Shown: positions 34,157 to 43,688, counted from the first letter of the stretch. The stretch is DNA of 64,000 bases from Galbibacter pacificus (GCF_029603165.1 NZ_JAQSVC010000006.1:62001-126000), one strand, 5' to 3'. The notes: a model not told the origin generated them from the sequence alone. Numbers and translations: made by a program.

Positions 34157-34654
34157 TTACGCTCTTTTTTCCAGCTCGATAATTTCCAGGTCTTTTATGT
34201 TTTCACCATCAATAACAAACCGGAGCATTGTTCTTACTTTATGAAAACCGTACTTTCCGGCCGCTCCGGGGTTCATATGCAGAAGGTTTAACTTTTTATC
34301 CCACATGACTTTTAAAATATGAGAATGCCCACTTATGAACAATTTTGGCGGGTTGTTTTGTATAGCTTCGCGAATTCTCCTGTCATACCTGTTTGGGTAA
34401 CCTCCAATATGGGTAATCCATACATCTACATTTTCACACATAAACCTATTGTTTTCTGGAAATTCGGCTCTTATTACATCATCATCAATATTACCAAAAA
34501 CACCTTTTAAGGGTTTTAGTTTTTTTATGGTGTCGGTAACCTTTTGGTCCCCAATATCCCCGGCATGCCAAACTTCGTCTGCCTGCTTGACATATTTTAA
34601 TATTTGGTTGTCAATAAAACTGTGCGTGTCTGATAGCAATAGTATTTTTTGCAT
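34157..34654 (-). CDS. Metallophosphoesterase (YfcE-like phosphodiesterase)
   Basis: A 165-residue calcineurin-type phosphoesterase of the YfcE/MJ0936 class. Dinuclear metal motifs are visible: LLLSDTHSF, WHAGDIGD, GVFGNIDD, THIGGYPN and FISGHSH. Homologues hydrolyse phosphodiesters such as cyclic or bis-p-nitrophenyl phosphate in vitro; the natural substrate is unknown. It is divergent from truA with a 250-bp gap that contains the truA promoter. Confidence 0.94.
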   Translation of the reverse strand: MQKILLLSDTHSFIDNQILKYVKQADEVWHAGDIGDQKVTDTIKKLKPLKGVFGNIDDDVIRAEFPENNRFMCENVDVWITHIGGYPNRYDRRIREAIQNNPPKLFISGHSHILKVMWDKKLNLLHMNPGAAGKYGFHKVRTMLRFVIDGENIKDLEIIELEKRA

Positions 34655-34868
34655 AAAATAGGTTGAAGGTTCTTAAAAATAAAGTCACATAAAAATAAAT
34701 TGAATATCCGTAATTAATCAAAATGATTCTGCTTCTGGCATTAAGCATCATGGTATGACCAATAGCGGACAATCAGAAAATAAAAATGGGAATGTTTAAT
34801 TTAATGCATTGTTTTTTATTATTAAATTTTTAACCTTTTCCCTTTAACTTCTTGCTTTAAAATATTGG

Positions 34869-34876
34869 TATCTTTG
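34869..34876 (+). promoter_or_regulatory. Predicted truA promoter (-7 box)
   Basis: TATCTTTG lies 28 bp before the truA start. The rest of the 34655-34904 gap shows nothing recognisable. Confidence 0.65.
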
Positions 34877-34904
34877 TACCTTGTTGCAAAAATAACATTT
34901 TGGT

Positions 34905-35660
34905 TTGAGATATTTTTTAGAGCTATCATACAATGGTAAGCACTATCACGGTTGGCAAAATCAACCCAATGCCATTTCGGTTCAGGAAGTATTGGAAAAA
35001 GCACTTTCTACACTTTTACGTGCCGAAATTCAAATTTTAGGAGCGGGAAGAACAGACTCGGGAGTACATGCCAAGCAAATGTACGCCCATTTTGATATGG
35101 AAATTATGATAGACAAAAATGAGCTGATTTATAAGTTGAACAGCTTTTTGCCGACCGATATAGCCATTCACGACATAAAAATAGTAAACAGCGATGCACA
35201 TGCCAGATTTGATGCCGAGCAACGCAGTTACGAATATTGGATAGTGCAGCAAAAAGATCCATTTTATACTGATTTTGCATATTATTTAAAAGCCAATTTG
35301 AATGTCGATAAAATGAACGAAGCGGCAACCGAATTATTAAAACATAAAGATTTTCAGTGTTTTTCTAAATCCAACACAGATGTAAAAACCTATATTTGTG
35401 ATGTTAAAAAAGCAGTTTGGGTACAGGAAAAAAATAAGTTAGTTTTTTATATTTCCGCCGACAGATTTTTAAGGAATATGGTGCGTGCAATAGTTGGTAC
35501 GTTGATAAATGTAGGAATGGGGAAATCTTCTGTTGAAGACGTTAAAAAAATAATTGAAAGTAAAAAAAGGAGCAATGCGGGGGCATCGGTTCCGGCACAC
35601 GGATTGTATTTAACCGAAGTTCTATACCCCGATGCTATATATAAAAATATAAATGAGTAA
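34905..35660 (+). CDS. truA: tRNA pseudouridine synthase A
   Basis: TruA isomerises uridines 38-40 of the tRNA anticodon arm. The 251-residue protein starts at TTG (RYFLELSYNGKHYHGWQNQPNAISVQ) because homology begins immediately and no ATG is available. The catalytic aspartate lies in GAGRTDSGVHAKQMYAHFD (about residue 52). The C-terminal region has DRFLRNMVRAIVGTLINVGMGK. It overlaps the ABC transporter start by 8 bp, so the two are translationally coupled. Confidence 0.96.
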   Translation: MRYFLELSYNGKHYHGWQNQPNAISVQEVLEKALSTLLRAEIQILGAGRTDSGVHAKQMYAHFDMEIMIDKNELIYKLNSFLPTDIAIHDIKIVNSDAHARFDAEQRSYEYWIVQQKDPFYTDFAYYLKANLNVDKMNEAATELLKHKDFQCFSKSNTDVKTYICDVKKAVWVQEKNKLVFYISADRFLRNMVRAIVGTLINVGMGKSSVEDVKKIIESKKRSNAGASVPAHGLYLTEVLYPDAIYKNINE

Positions 35661-37422
35661 AGATACAACAGGAAATACCTTTGATGTGGGGTTGTTTAGG
35701 CGGTTAATGCGCTATACAAAACCATACAGGCTTACTTTTTTGGGAGTTGCGCTTGCAGCAATAATGCTTTCTGTATTTTCATCGGTACGGCCCATATTAC
35801 TAAAATATACCGTAGATGACTATATTTTAAACAAAGATGCGCACGGATTGCTCATGTTTGTTGTTTATATGACCGCGGTTTTGTTCCTGGAAGTCATTAG
35901 CCAGCTTTCCTTTATTTATTATGCCAATTGGCTAGGGCAATCTGTTATTGAAGACATCCGGGTAAAGCTGTTTAAGCACATGCTCCGTTTCAGGATGAAG
36001 TATTTTGATAATTCTTCCGTTGGTATTTTGGTAACCAGGGCGGTGAGCGATATCGAACGTATAGCAGCCATTTTTAGCGATGGTCTGTTCATGATCGTGA
36101 GCGATTTGCTTAAAATGATTGTGGTGGCCGGAGTAATGATTTATTTCGACTGGCAATTATCGTTAATCGTTTTTGCAATCTTACCGTTAATGTTATACGC
36201 CACCCGATTGTTTCAAAAGGCCATGAAAAAAGCCTTTATTGAAGTGCGCAAAGAAGTATCGAACCTTAATTCTTTTGTTCAGGAACGGTTAACCGGAATG
36301 AAGATCGTACAGCTTTTTGTTCGTGAAAAAGAAGAATACAATCAGTTTAAAGTAATTAACAACAAGCATAAAAAAGCGTGGATAAATACGGTTTGGTACA
36401 ACTCCATTTTTATAGCGGTCGTAGAATTAATGTCGGCCGTTACCACCGGACTTATTGTTTGGTACGGAGGATTAAGAGCTGTTACAGACGGTGCGGAAGA
36501 CTTGGGTAATATTTTTATGTTTATCATGCTTTCGTCCATGATTTTTAGGCCTTTACGTCAAATAGCCGACAAGTTTAATACGCTGCAAATGGGGATGGTT
36601 GCCGCCAACCGTGTTTTTGATATTTTGGATACAGATAGTAAAATTGACAACGATGGGACGGTTATTGCGAAAAACCTTAAAGGTGACATCGTTTTTAAAG
36701 ATGTCCGTTTTGGATATTTAGAAGATGAAGAAGTTTTGCATGGAATTTCTTTTGAAGCAAAACCGGGAGAAACCATTGCTATTGTAGGCGCTACGGGAGC
36801 CGGAAAATCGACCATTATAAACTTGTTAAACCGTTTTTACGATATCAATTCGGGGGCAATTTTAGCCGATGGAGTTAATATTAACGATTTTACATTAGAA
36901 TCGCTACGCTCTCAAATAGCGGTTGTATTGCAGGATGTTTTCCTTTTTGCCGATACTATTTTGAACAACATTACCTTAAACGATCCCTCTATTAAGGAAG
37001 AAGACGTAATACAAGCGGCCAAAGATATTGGCATTCATAAATTTATAAAAAGTTTGCCCGGTGGTTACCATTACAACGTAAAAGAAAGAGGAAGTATGCT
37101 TTCCAGCGGACAGCGACAACTTATAGCCTTTTTACGTGCCTATGTAAGCGATCCCAGTATTTTGGTGCTCGATGAGGCCACATCGTCGGTAGATACGCAT
37201 TCCGAAATCTTGATTCAAAAAGCAACCGATAAAATTACCAAAGGAAGGACGTCTATTGTAATTGCGCACAGACTTGCAACCATAAAAAAAGCAAACAGGA
37301 TTTTGGTAATGGAAGCCGGAAAAATAGTAGAATCTGGCACACATACCGAGTTGCTTAAAAAAGCAGACGGATATTACCGAAATTTATACGAAGTACAGTT
37401 TATGGCCGAAGAAGCTGTTTAA
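35653..37422 (+). CDS. ABC exporter, fused permease-ATPase
   Basis: A 589-residue half-transporter of the MsbA/LmrA type. The N-terminal TMD has about six helices from residue 20 to 305 (FLGVALAAIMLSVFSSV, LLMFVVYMTAVLFLEV, SLIVFAILPLMLYATRL). The NBD carries Walker A GATGAGKST, Q-loop VVLQDVFLF, signature LSSGQRQL and Walker B ILVLDEATSSVD, then the H-loop IAHRLATI. The substrate is unknown; lipids or drugs are usual for this clade. It is coupled to truA by overlap. Confidence 0.95.
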   Translation: MSKDTTGNTFDVGLFRRLMRYTKPYRLTFLGVALAAIMLSVFSSVRPILLKYTVDDYILNKDAHGLLMFVVYMTAVLFLEVISQLSFIYYANWLGQSVIEDIRVKLFKHMLRFRMKYFDNSSVGILVTRAVSDIERIAAIFSDGLFMIVSDLLKMIVVAGVMIYFDWQLSLIVFAILPLMLYATRLFQKAMKKAFIEVRKEVSNLNSFVQERLTGMKIVQLFVREKEEYNQFKVINNKHKKAWINTVWYNSIFIAVVELMSAVTTGLIVWYGGLRAVTDGAEDLGNIFMFIMLSSMIFRPLRQIADKFNTLQMGMVAANRVFDILDTDSKIDNDGTVIAKNLKGDIVFKDVRFGYLEDEEVLHGISFEAKPGETIAIVGATGAGKSTIINLLNRFYDINSGAILADGVNINDFTLESLRSQIAVVLQDVFLFADTILNNITLNDPSIKEEDVIQAAKDIGIHKFIKSLPGGYHYNVKERGSMLSSGQRQLIAFLRAYVSDPSILVLDEATSSVDTHSEILIQKATDKITKGRTSIVIAHRLATIKKANRILVMEAGKIVESGTHTELLKKADGYYRNLYEVQFMAEEAV

Positions 37423-37428
37423 AGTAAT

Positions 37429-38229
37429 TTATTTAATTGCAAATATTGCCCTGTAATTATATGTTATTTTCTTATATGGGGTAATTTTCATTTTTTTTAC
37501 TTTTTTTATAAAATTGTTTAAACCTATTTCATTTTCCGAAAAACCAAGTTTCAATAAAGCTTCTAAACCACCTTGGCTTAAAGCAATACCTATAAGTTGT
37601 TCAGTAGATAATATATCTGTTTTATGAAAAAAAGTTTCTTTAATAAAACTAAAATAGTTACTGTTTTTAATGTTTAATAGGTGCTTCTTTTTATCCCATT
37701 TATTGGATATTTGTTGGTTAATGTTTTGGGTTATTGATGTAATATTATCGAATAGTTCATTGTATGCATTTTCATATTCACAATTTACTGAAGGAGGCCA
37801 TATAATATCATATAAGACAAAAACACCTTCTTTTTTTAGTACACGATTTACTTCCTTTAAAGTACTCTTAGGCTCCATCCAATGAAAAGATTGTGAGCAT
37901 GTTACTATGTCTGCATTATTAGATGGAACAGGAATATTGCTAGCATAACCGGAAATATATTTAATATTGGGGCTGTTAGTATTATCTATAGCTATTTCTA
38001 TCATTTCGTTACTTGGTTCAATTCCTGTTATTTTTTTTGCATAAGGAGTCCATGATTTAGTTGAAATGCCAGTGCCGCAACCTAAATCTATAATGGAAGC
38101 TGCTTTGGTCTTTCCAAGATAGTTTAGGCTAAGCTGAAGTATTTCTTTTGGAGGGGATGGGCGAAATCTATTATATAGATTTACGTATTTATTACCGGAA
38201 AAACGTTCAGCATTTAAAGAAAGGTCCAT
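37429..38229 (-). CDS. SAM-dependent methyltransferase
   Basis: A 266-residue class-I methyltransferase (methyltransferase-11 type). The SAM-binding motif is IIDLGCGTGISTKSW (about residues 45-59), followed by the acidic GIEPSNEMI, DIVTCSQSFHWMEP and the strand VLKKEGVFVLYDI. The C-terminal part is unlike well-known enzymes, so the acceptor is unknown. The gene looks more AT-rich than its neighbours and is convergent with the ABC transporter 6 bp away, which may reflect acquisition. Confidence 0.9.
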   Translation of the reverse strand: MDLSLNAERFSGNKYVNLYNRFRPSPPKEILQLSLNYLGKTKAASIIDLGCGTGISTKSWTPYAKKITGIEPSNEMIEIAIDNTNSPNIKYISGYASNIPVPSNNADIVTCSQSFHWMEPKSTLKEVNRVLKKEGVFVLYDIIWPPSVNCEYENAYNELFDNITSITQNINQQISNKWDKKKHLLNIKNSNYFSFIKETFFHKTDILSTEQLIGIALSQGGLEALLKLGFSENEIGLNNFIKKVKKMKITPYKKITYNYRAIFAIK

Positions 38230-38381
38230 TTTTAATTGCTTTTAGCATACTTAAATATAGCTTGAATATTTTGTTCATGCTAATGACTAAGTCTTATTAT
38301 AATATTGAGTAGGCTAAATAATGACTTTTGAATGGGGATTGAGTTTCATAAAGAACATGGACTTTTCTGCTTCTTTAAATG

Positions 38382-39167
38382 TTAGGATAAATCCTTGATA
38401 ATCATGTTTTTTAAATCAGAAAGTTCATTGTAAAGTACAAATTCCCCATTTTTCATATAAGAAATCTGACCGTTTTCTTCGCTTACCACCAATGCAACGG
38501 CATCTGTTTTTTCGGTTACCCCAATAGCGGCCCGGTGTCGAAGCCCGAAACGGAGCGGAATGGTACGCTCGTTAGACACAGGAAGAATGGCACGCGTGGC
38601 AACAATTTTATTGCCTTCTATAATGACCGCACCATCGTGAAGCGTACTATTTTTGTAAAAGATACTTTCTATAATTGGTTGGTTTATTTCAATGTTCATG
38701 GTATCTCCCGTATGCTTTACAAAATCAAGGGAGGTGTTCCTTTCTATAACAATGAGGGCACCGGTATGTATAATGCTCATTTTTTCGCAGGCCGCAAGTA
38801 TGGCATCTATGTTGGTGTCTATGCCAATCCCGTCGTGCTTTAAAAAGTTAAAATGCTTTAAAAAACCTTTTTTGCTGGTAAAATTGGTAGACCCTACCAT
38901 AAGGAGGAACTTCCTGATTTCTTGTTGAAAAACTACTAAAAGTGCAAAGAACCCAGCCCCAATGAATTTTCCAAATATGTTGCTTAGAATGCGCATGTTA
39001 AGCGCCTCTGTAAGTAAATAAATTACATAGATAACTACAATCCCTATGAAAATATTAATGGCAACGGTCCCTTTTACCAGTTTGTACAAGTAGTAAAACA
39101 AGAATGCCACTAAAAAGATATCGATGATATCTACTATTTTTAATTCAACAAAATCAAATAATTCCAA
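38382..39167 (-). CDS. cdaA: Diadenylate cyclase CdaA
   Basis: CdaA makes cyclic di-AMP from two ATP and is membrane-bound. The 261-residue protein has three N-terminal membrane helices (DIIDIFLVAFLFYYLYKLV, INIFIGIVVIYVIYLL, FIGAGFFALLVVFQQEI). Its DAC domain shows the DGA motif in STLHDGAVIIEGNKIVATRAILPVS and the RHR motif in FGLRHRAAIGVTE. c-di-AMP usually controls potassium and osmotic balance. folP lies upstream on the same strand, separated by a 276-bp inverted-repeat element; folP-cdaA linkage is common in this group. Confidence 0.96.
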   Translation of the reverse strand: MELFDFVELKIVDIIDIFLVAFLFYYLYKLVKGTVAINIFIGIVVIYVIYLLTEALNMRILSNIFGKFIGAGFFALLVVFQQEIRKFLLMVGSTNFTSKKGFLKHFNFLKHDGIGIDTNIDAILAACEKMSIIHTGALIVIERNTSLDFVKHTGDTMNIEINQPIIESIFYKNSTLHDGAVIIEGNKIVATRAILPVSNERTIPLRFGLRHRAAIGVTEKTDAVALVVSEENGQISYMKNGEFVLYNELSDLKNMIIKDLS

Positions 39168-39213
39168 GGCGTATTGGTTTTATGTAAAAATATAAAATTT
39201 AGTTTAGCTTAAA

Positions 39214-39489
39214 ATATAAACCTGAGTTCGATTATTACAACAAAGCCAAAATTAATAAAAGTATTTGGTTGCAAGGCAGGTTTTCTAAGGGATAGCGAGC
39301 TATCTCGTGAAAAGTTAACGTAGGAAACAGGTGCTTTTATTAAAAAATTCAGCCTTAATCGTCTCTATTCAGCAATCTGCTTCGGCTTTTTCTGACACAA
39401 TATCCCATATTGCCTTCAAAAAGGCCTTGTACCTCACTATCTATATGCATTTTTGACAAAGTTAGAATAATCCAACTCAGGTTATAATA
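39214..39489. mobile_element. MITE-like element with ~25-bp terminal inverted repeats
   Basis: The left end ATATAAACCTGAGTTCGATT (39214-39233) is inverted at the right end, whose reverse complement reads ATATTATAACCTGAGTTGGA (39489 downward). About 25 bp match with few mismatches. Inside are shorter inverted pairs, such as AATTAATAAAAGTA with TGCTTTTATTAAAAAATT and the palindrome GATAGC-GAGCTATC. There is no ORF. The whole 333-bp cdaA-folP gap is essentially this element. Confidence 0.6.
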
Positions 39490-39500
39490 TTGCACGTGGA

Positions 39501-40340
39501 TCAAATATCCTTTCGGTTTTTTGTTATCATTTCATGTATTTTTATACATTCCATGGCTTCTTTTACATCGTGGACCCTTACTATGTGTGCTCCTTTGCCA
39601 AGTGCTACGGTATGGAGGCTCGTGGTGGCATTAAGGGCATTTTCGGGATTGGTATTTAAGAGTTTGTATAGCATTGATTTTCGGCTTATTCCCACCAGTA
39701 CGGGTAGGTTGATAATGTGCAATAAGTCTAGTTTTGCCATGAGCTCGTAATTTTGGTCCAATGTTTTGGCAAACCCAAAGCCCGGGTCTATAATAATATC
39801 ATTTATCTTATGTGCCCTGGCCTCGGCAATCCTTTCAGAAAAAAAGTAAATCAGCTCGCGCATAAAATTATGATAAAGAGCATTTTCCTGCATGTTTTTC
39901 GGGTTTCCCTTCATATGCATTAAAATATATGGCACATTAAGCTTGCCAACCGTTGAGAGCATATCGGCATCTAAGGTCCCGCCAGAGATATCGTTTACCA
40001 TACAGGCACCGGCCTCAATGTTCTCTTTGGCAACCTTGGCCCTAAAAGTATCTATGGATATAAGCGTGTTTGGAAAATTTTTTACTATTAGCTCCACAGT
40101 TGCAACACTCCGTCTTAGTTCTTCATCAACAGAAATTTCATCGGCACCGGGGCGGGAGCTGTAGGCTCCAACGTCTATAAAGGTAGCACCTTCCCCAAGC
40201 ATGTTTTCCACGCAGTGGAGTATGTTGGTATCTTTGGTGTATTTTCCACCATCGTAAAAAGAGTCGGGGGTAATATTGAGGATTCCCATTATTTTTGGAC
40301 TGGAAAGGTCTACAGGGGCACCATTGCAATTGATAGTCAT
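39501..40340 (-). CDS. folP: Dihydropteroate synthase
   Basis: FolP joins p-aminobenzoate to the pterin pyrophosphate in folate synthesis and is the sulfonamide target. The 279-residue TIM barrel has the signatures IMGILNITPDSFYDGGKY, the second motif EGATFIDVGAYSSRPGA, VNDISGG, LMHMKGNPKNMQ and DIIIDPGFGFAKTLDQN, and ends with the pterin site RVHDVKE. It lies divergent from the DUF1599 gene and upstream of cdaA on the minus strand. Confidence 0.97.
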   Translation of the reverse strand: MTINCNGAPVDLSSPKIMGILNITPDSFYDGGKYTKDTNILHCVENMLGEGATFIDVGAYSSRPGADEISVDEELRRSVATVELIVKNFPNTLISIDTFRAKVAKENIEAGACMVNDISGGTLDADMLSTVGKLNVPYILMHMKGNPKNMQENALYHNFMRELIYFFSERIAEARAHKINDIIIDPGFGFAKTLDQNYELMAKLDLLHIINLPVLVGISRKSMLYKLLNTNPENALNATTSLHTVALGKGAHIVRVHDVKEAMECIKIHEMITKNRKDI

Positions 40341-40470
40341 TTTATATAGCTACTTTATATTCAAGAAAATTTTTACGGTCGTTAAAAGTAATTAAAAGGT
40401 AAAGTTTATATGGCTAACTTTGAACTTTTAAAAATTTTAAGCGAAATTTACGCAAAATACTATCAAACTT

Positions 40471-41010
40471 ATGCAAAACACATCAAAACAATACGATGAA
40501 GCGATTGCCGTTTGTCGTGAATTGTTTGAAAAAAAGATGAAAGACTACGGTAGTGCGTGGCGCATTTTAAGGCTTCCGTCGTTAACAGACCAAATATTTA
40601 TAAAAGCACAGCGCATACGGTCATTGCAGGAAAAGGAAGTGCGAAAAGTAGATGAAGGCGAAATATCCGAGTTTATAGGGATTATCAATTATTCCATCAT
40701 GGCGTTGGTGCAAATAGAAAAAGGCGTGGCAAAATATGCAGACCTTTCTGCTGAAGATGCCTTGGCCATGTACGACAAAAAAGCAGGGCAGACCAAGACT
40801 TTAATGGAAAACAAAAATCACGATTATGGCGAAGCATGGCGTGATATGCGCGTAAGCTCGCTTACAGATTTAATACTTCAAAAAATATTGCGCGTTAAAC
40901 AAATTGAAGACAACAAAGGCAAAACCATTGTAAGCGAGGGGATTGATGCCAATTATCAAGATATGATTAATTACTCGGTATTTGCCATGATTCACTTAAA
41001 TGAAAAATAA
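40471..41010 (+). CDS. DUF1599 domain protein (two tandem repeats)
   Basis: A 179-residue helical protein made of two related halves. YGSAWRILRLPSLTDQIFIKAQRIRSLQE (residues ~25-53) is matched by YGEAWRDMRVSSLTDLILQKILRVKQIED (~117-145), and both halves end with a similar INYSI/VFAM helix. DUF1599 is related to MazG-like all-alpha nucleotide pyrophosphatases, so a nucleotide-cleaning role is possible but not shown. It is 5 bp upstream of the DoxX-DUF6624 gene and likely coexpressed. Confidence 0.9.
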   Translation: MQNTSKQYDEAIAVCRELFEKKMKDYGSAWRILRLPSLTDQIFIKAQRIRSLQEKEVRKVDEGEISEFIGIINYSIMALVQIEKGVAKYADLSAEDALAMYDKKAGQTKTLMENKNHDYGEAWRDMRVSSLTDLILQKILRVKQIEDNKGKTIVSEGIDANYQDMINYSVFAMIHLNEK

Positions 41011-41015
41011 AAAGA

Positions 41016-42743
41016 ATGGGTAAAATATTGGTTTCAATAGCAAGAATCTTGGTGGGCTTATTATTTATCATCAGCGGATTAATAAAATTAAACGATCCAG
41101 TAGGTTTCTCTTTCAAGCTAGAAGAGTATTTTAGCCCGGGCGTATTAAACTTGGATTTCTTAACACCCTATGCATTGGTCATAGCCATTGTAATTGTTGT
41201 GTTTGAAACCTTGCTCGGCGTAATGCTTTTATTGGGTTTTAAACCTAAGTTTACTACATGGAGTTTGCTGTTAATGATTTTCTTTTTTACATTTTTAACA
41301 TTTTATTCGGCCTATTATAACAAGGTTACCGATTGTGGGTGTTTTGGAGATGCCATAAAATTAACACCTTGGCAATCTTTCTCAAAAGATATTGTTTTAC
41401 TATTTTTTATTTTAATTCTTTTCTTCGGAAGGAAACACATATCAACGGTTAAATTTGCAAAATCCGGAACATTTATAGCCTTGGCATTGTGTATTATATA
41501 TGTTTATTATGTATACAACCATTTGCCGGTAATAGATTTCCGCCCATATAAAATAGGAGCGAATATTATGAAGGGGATGCAAATTCCCGAAAATGCCCCA
41601 AAGTCCATATATGAATATGCATGGAAATTTAAGGTAAATGGTGAAGAAAAAGTGATAACTACCAATGGCGATTATCCAACGGTAGATGGCGAATTTATTG
41701 ATGTAAAGACTACCGAGATCCAAAAAGGTTACGAACCGCCCATTCACGATTTTACCATGGAAATTGACGGCGAAGACCATACCGAAGAAATCATGGATCT
41801 AAACCATGTATTGGTAGTGGTTTCCAGGGTAATCAACGAAGCCGATGAAAAAGGGTTGCAAGCAATTAAAAAAGTAGCAGAAAAAGCAAAAGAAAAAGGA
41901 TATAGGGTAATAGGCCTGTCGGCTTCAAACTCAGAACAAATAGCTCCCGTAAAAGAAAAGTATGGGTTGGATTTCGACTTTTATTTTTGCGACTTAACCA
42001 CCGTAAAGACCATTGTACGCTCCAATCCGGCGCTTTTAGAACTTCAAAAAGGAACCATAACCCAGAAATTACATTATAACGATGCCGATGAATTTGTGTT
42101 TAGTAAGGATGTAGTTAAGCAACCTGAAATTAATACAGCATTAAAAAAACAACTAGACAGTATATACAGACTGGATCAAGGGATAAGAGAAATTTATTAC
42201 GCAAAAAGTAAAGCAAAAAAAGATTCCATAGCAAAAGAAGTTGGAATAGAGGTTCAGGAGGAGGTAAATGATTACATGGATAAAATATGGCCGGTAATTG
42301 ACTCTACAAATATGGTTGCAGTTGACAAAATTATTGACCAATATGGATATCCAGGAAAATCATTGGTTGGAGAGCCAACCGATAAAGTGGCATGGTATGT
42401 AATTCAACATTCTCCAAAGATTGAAGAATATTTGCCTATGCTTCGAAAAGAAGCAGAAAAAGGGGAATTACCAAAACGATTAATGGCATTAATGGAAGAC
42501 CGTTATTTAATGCAACAAGGGAAGATGCAGATATATGGAACACAAGGCTCTTATATAAATACAGCTGAAGGAAGGATGCCCATTATTTGGCCAATTAAGG
42601 ATCCAGAAAATGTTAATACAAGAAGAAAGGAGGCTGGGTTGGATACAACCGCAACCGTTGAAGAATATGGCAAAAATCTTTTTGGAGATGATTTTGAATA
42701 TGAAGTTTTAACTTTGGAAGAGATGAAAAAAATGGAAGAGTAA
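41016..42743 (+). CDS. DoxX / thioredoxin-like / DUF6624 fusion (BT_3928-like)
   Basis: A 575-residue membrane protein. Residues ~1-165 hold four DoxX-type helices (ISGLIKLNDPVGFSFKLEEYF, then LLLMIFFFTFLTFYSAYYN and CGCFGDAIKLTPWQSFSKD). Residues ~170-370 form the BT_3928-type thioredoxin-like domain seen after DoxX in this phylum. The extra C-terminal third (~375-575) matches DUF6624: YGYPGKSLVG, VAWYVIQHSP, MEDRYLMQQGKMQIYGTQG. BT_3928-type proteins normally stop near 365 residues, so this fusion is unusual. Roles in envelope redox are suspected only. tpiA follows, but with its own promoter. Confidence 0.85.
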   Translation: MGKILVSIARILVGLLFIISGLIKLNDPVGFSFKLEEYFSPGVLNLDFLTPYALVIAIVIVVFETLLGVMLLLGFKPKFTTWSLLLMIFFFTFLTFYSAYYNKVTDCGCFGDAIKLTPWQSFSKDIVLLFFILILFFGRKHISTVKFAKSGTFIALALCIIYVYYVYNHLPVIDFRPYKIGANIMKGMQIPENAPKSIYEYAWKFKVNGEEKVITTNGDYPTVDGEFIDVKTTEIQKGYEPPIHDFTMEIDGEDHTEEIMDLNHVLVVVSRVINEADEKGLQAIKKVAEKAKEKGYRVIGLSASNSEQIAPVKEKYGLDFDFYFCDLTTVKTIVRSNPALLELQKGTITQKLHYNDADEFVFSKDVVKQPEINTALKKQLDSIYRLDQGIREIYYAKSKAKKDSIAKEVGIEVQEEVNDYMDKIWPVIDSTNMVAVDKIIDQYGYPGKSLVGEPTDKVAWYVIQHSPKIEEYLPMLRKEAEKGELPKRLMALMEDRYLMQQGKMQIYGTQGSYINTAEGRMPIIWPIKDPENVNTRRKEAGLDTTATVEEYGKNLFGDDFEYEVLTLEEMKKMEE

Positions 42744-42812
42744 ATAAAATAACACTTTCAACTTTAATTGTAAGAAGATGTTAAGTATATAGCCATGCTG
42801 TTACTTAATTAA

Positions 42813-42820
42813 TATTTTTG
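42813..42820 (+). promoter_or_regulatory. Predicted tpiA promoter (-7 box)
   Basis: TATTTTTG about 43 bp before the tpiA ATG. Confidence 0.5.
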
Positions 42821-42863
42821 TATAAACTAAAACAAACACCAATAGTATAATAAAAAGAAAATA

Positions 42864-43613
42864 ATGAGAAAGAAAATTGTTGCCGGAAACTGGAAAATGA
42901 ACAACGACCTTGCCGAAACACAGACCCTGATAAGCGATCTAAAAAAAAGTATGCCGGCCACCGATGCCGAGGTAAAAATAGCTCCTACTTATACAAGCCT
43001 GTACCCGGCATATGAAGCTTTAAAAGAAAATACCATTGAAGTAGTGGCCCAAAACATGCACCAAGCAGAAAACGGGGCTTATACAGGAGAAATCTCTGCG
43101 GCCATGTTAAAAAGTGTAGGCATAAAAACAGTTATTTTAGGGCATTCCGAGCGCAGGGCTTATTTTGGTGAAGACGATGCCTTGCTGGCCCAAAAGGTAG
43201 ATGCAGCCATTAAAAATAATATGGATGTAATTTTTTGTTTTGGAGAGGAACTGGAAGACAGGAAAACCGACAAACATTTTAATTTGGTTGAAAGTCAGTT
43301 AAAAAATGCGTTGTTCCATCTTGACACCAATGCATGGAAGCATATTGTTTTGGCATACGAGCCAGTTTGGGCAATTGGTACCGGAGAAACAGCCAGTCCG
43401 GAACAAGCTCAGGAAATGCACGAATTTATTAGAAATACAATTGCGGCAAAGTACAGTCAATCGCTGGCAGACGAGGTTTCAATTTTGTACGGCGGAAGCG
43501 TAAAGCCAAACAATGCCAAAGAAATTTTCTCTAAACCCGATGTCGATGGCGGACTAATTGGCGGTGCTTCTTTAAAGGCCGAAGATTTTGTGGCAATCGT
43601 AAAGGCAATTTAA
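42864..43613 (+). CDS. tpiA: Triosephosphate isomerase
   Basis: TpiA interconverts dihydroxyacetone phosphate and glyceraldehyde 3-phosphate in glycolysis. The 249-residue barrel has the substrate lysine in VAGNWKMN, VAQNMHQAENGAYTGEIS, the catalytic histidine in ILGHSERRAYFGE, and the catalytic glutamate in LAYEPVWAIGTGETASPEQAQE, and ends with the phosphate loop GGSVKPNNA and GGLIGGASL. A terminator follows. Confidence 0.98.
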   Translation: MRKKIVAGNWKMNNDLAETQTLISDLKKSMPATDAEVKIAPTYTSLYPAYEALKENTIEVVAQNMHQAENGAYTGEISAAMLKSVGIKTVILGHSERRAYFGEDDALLAQKVDAAIKNNMDVIFCFGEELEDRKTDKHFNLVESQLKNALFHLDTNAWKHIVLAYEPVWAIGTGETASPEQAQEMHEFIRNTIAAKYSQSLADEVSILYGGSVKPNNAKEIFSKPDVDGGLIGGASLKAEDFVAIVKAI

Positions 43614-43635
43614 AAATATAAAATACACATATACC

Positions 43636-43677
43636 ATTGCCTTTCTGTAAAACTATTATGGAAGGGCAATTTTTTTA
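43636..43677 (+). terminator. tpiA terminator
   Basis: ATTGCCTTTC pairs with GGAAGGGCAAT (one G-T pair and one mismatch-like step), then a run of T. Confidence 0.8.
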
Positions 43678-43688
43678 CCGTTACCAAA

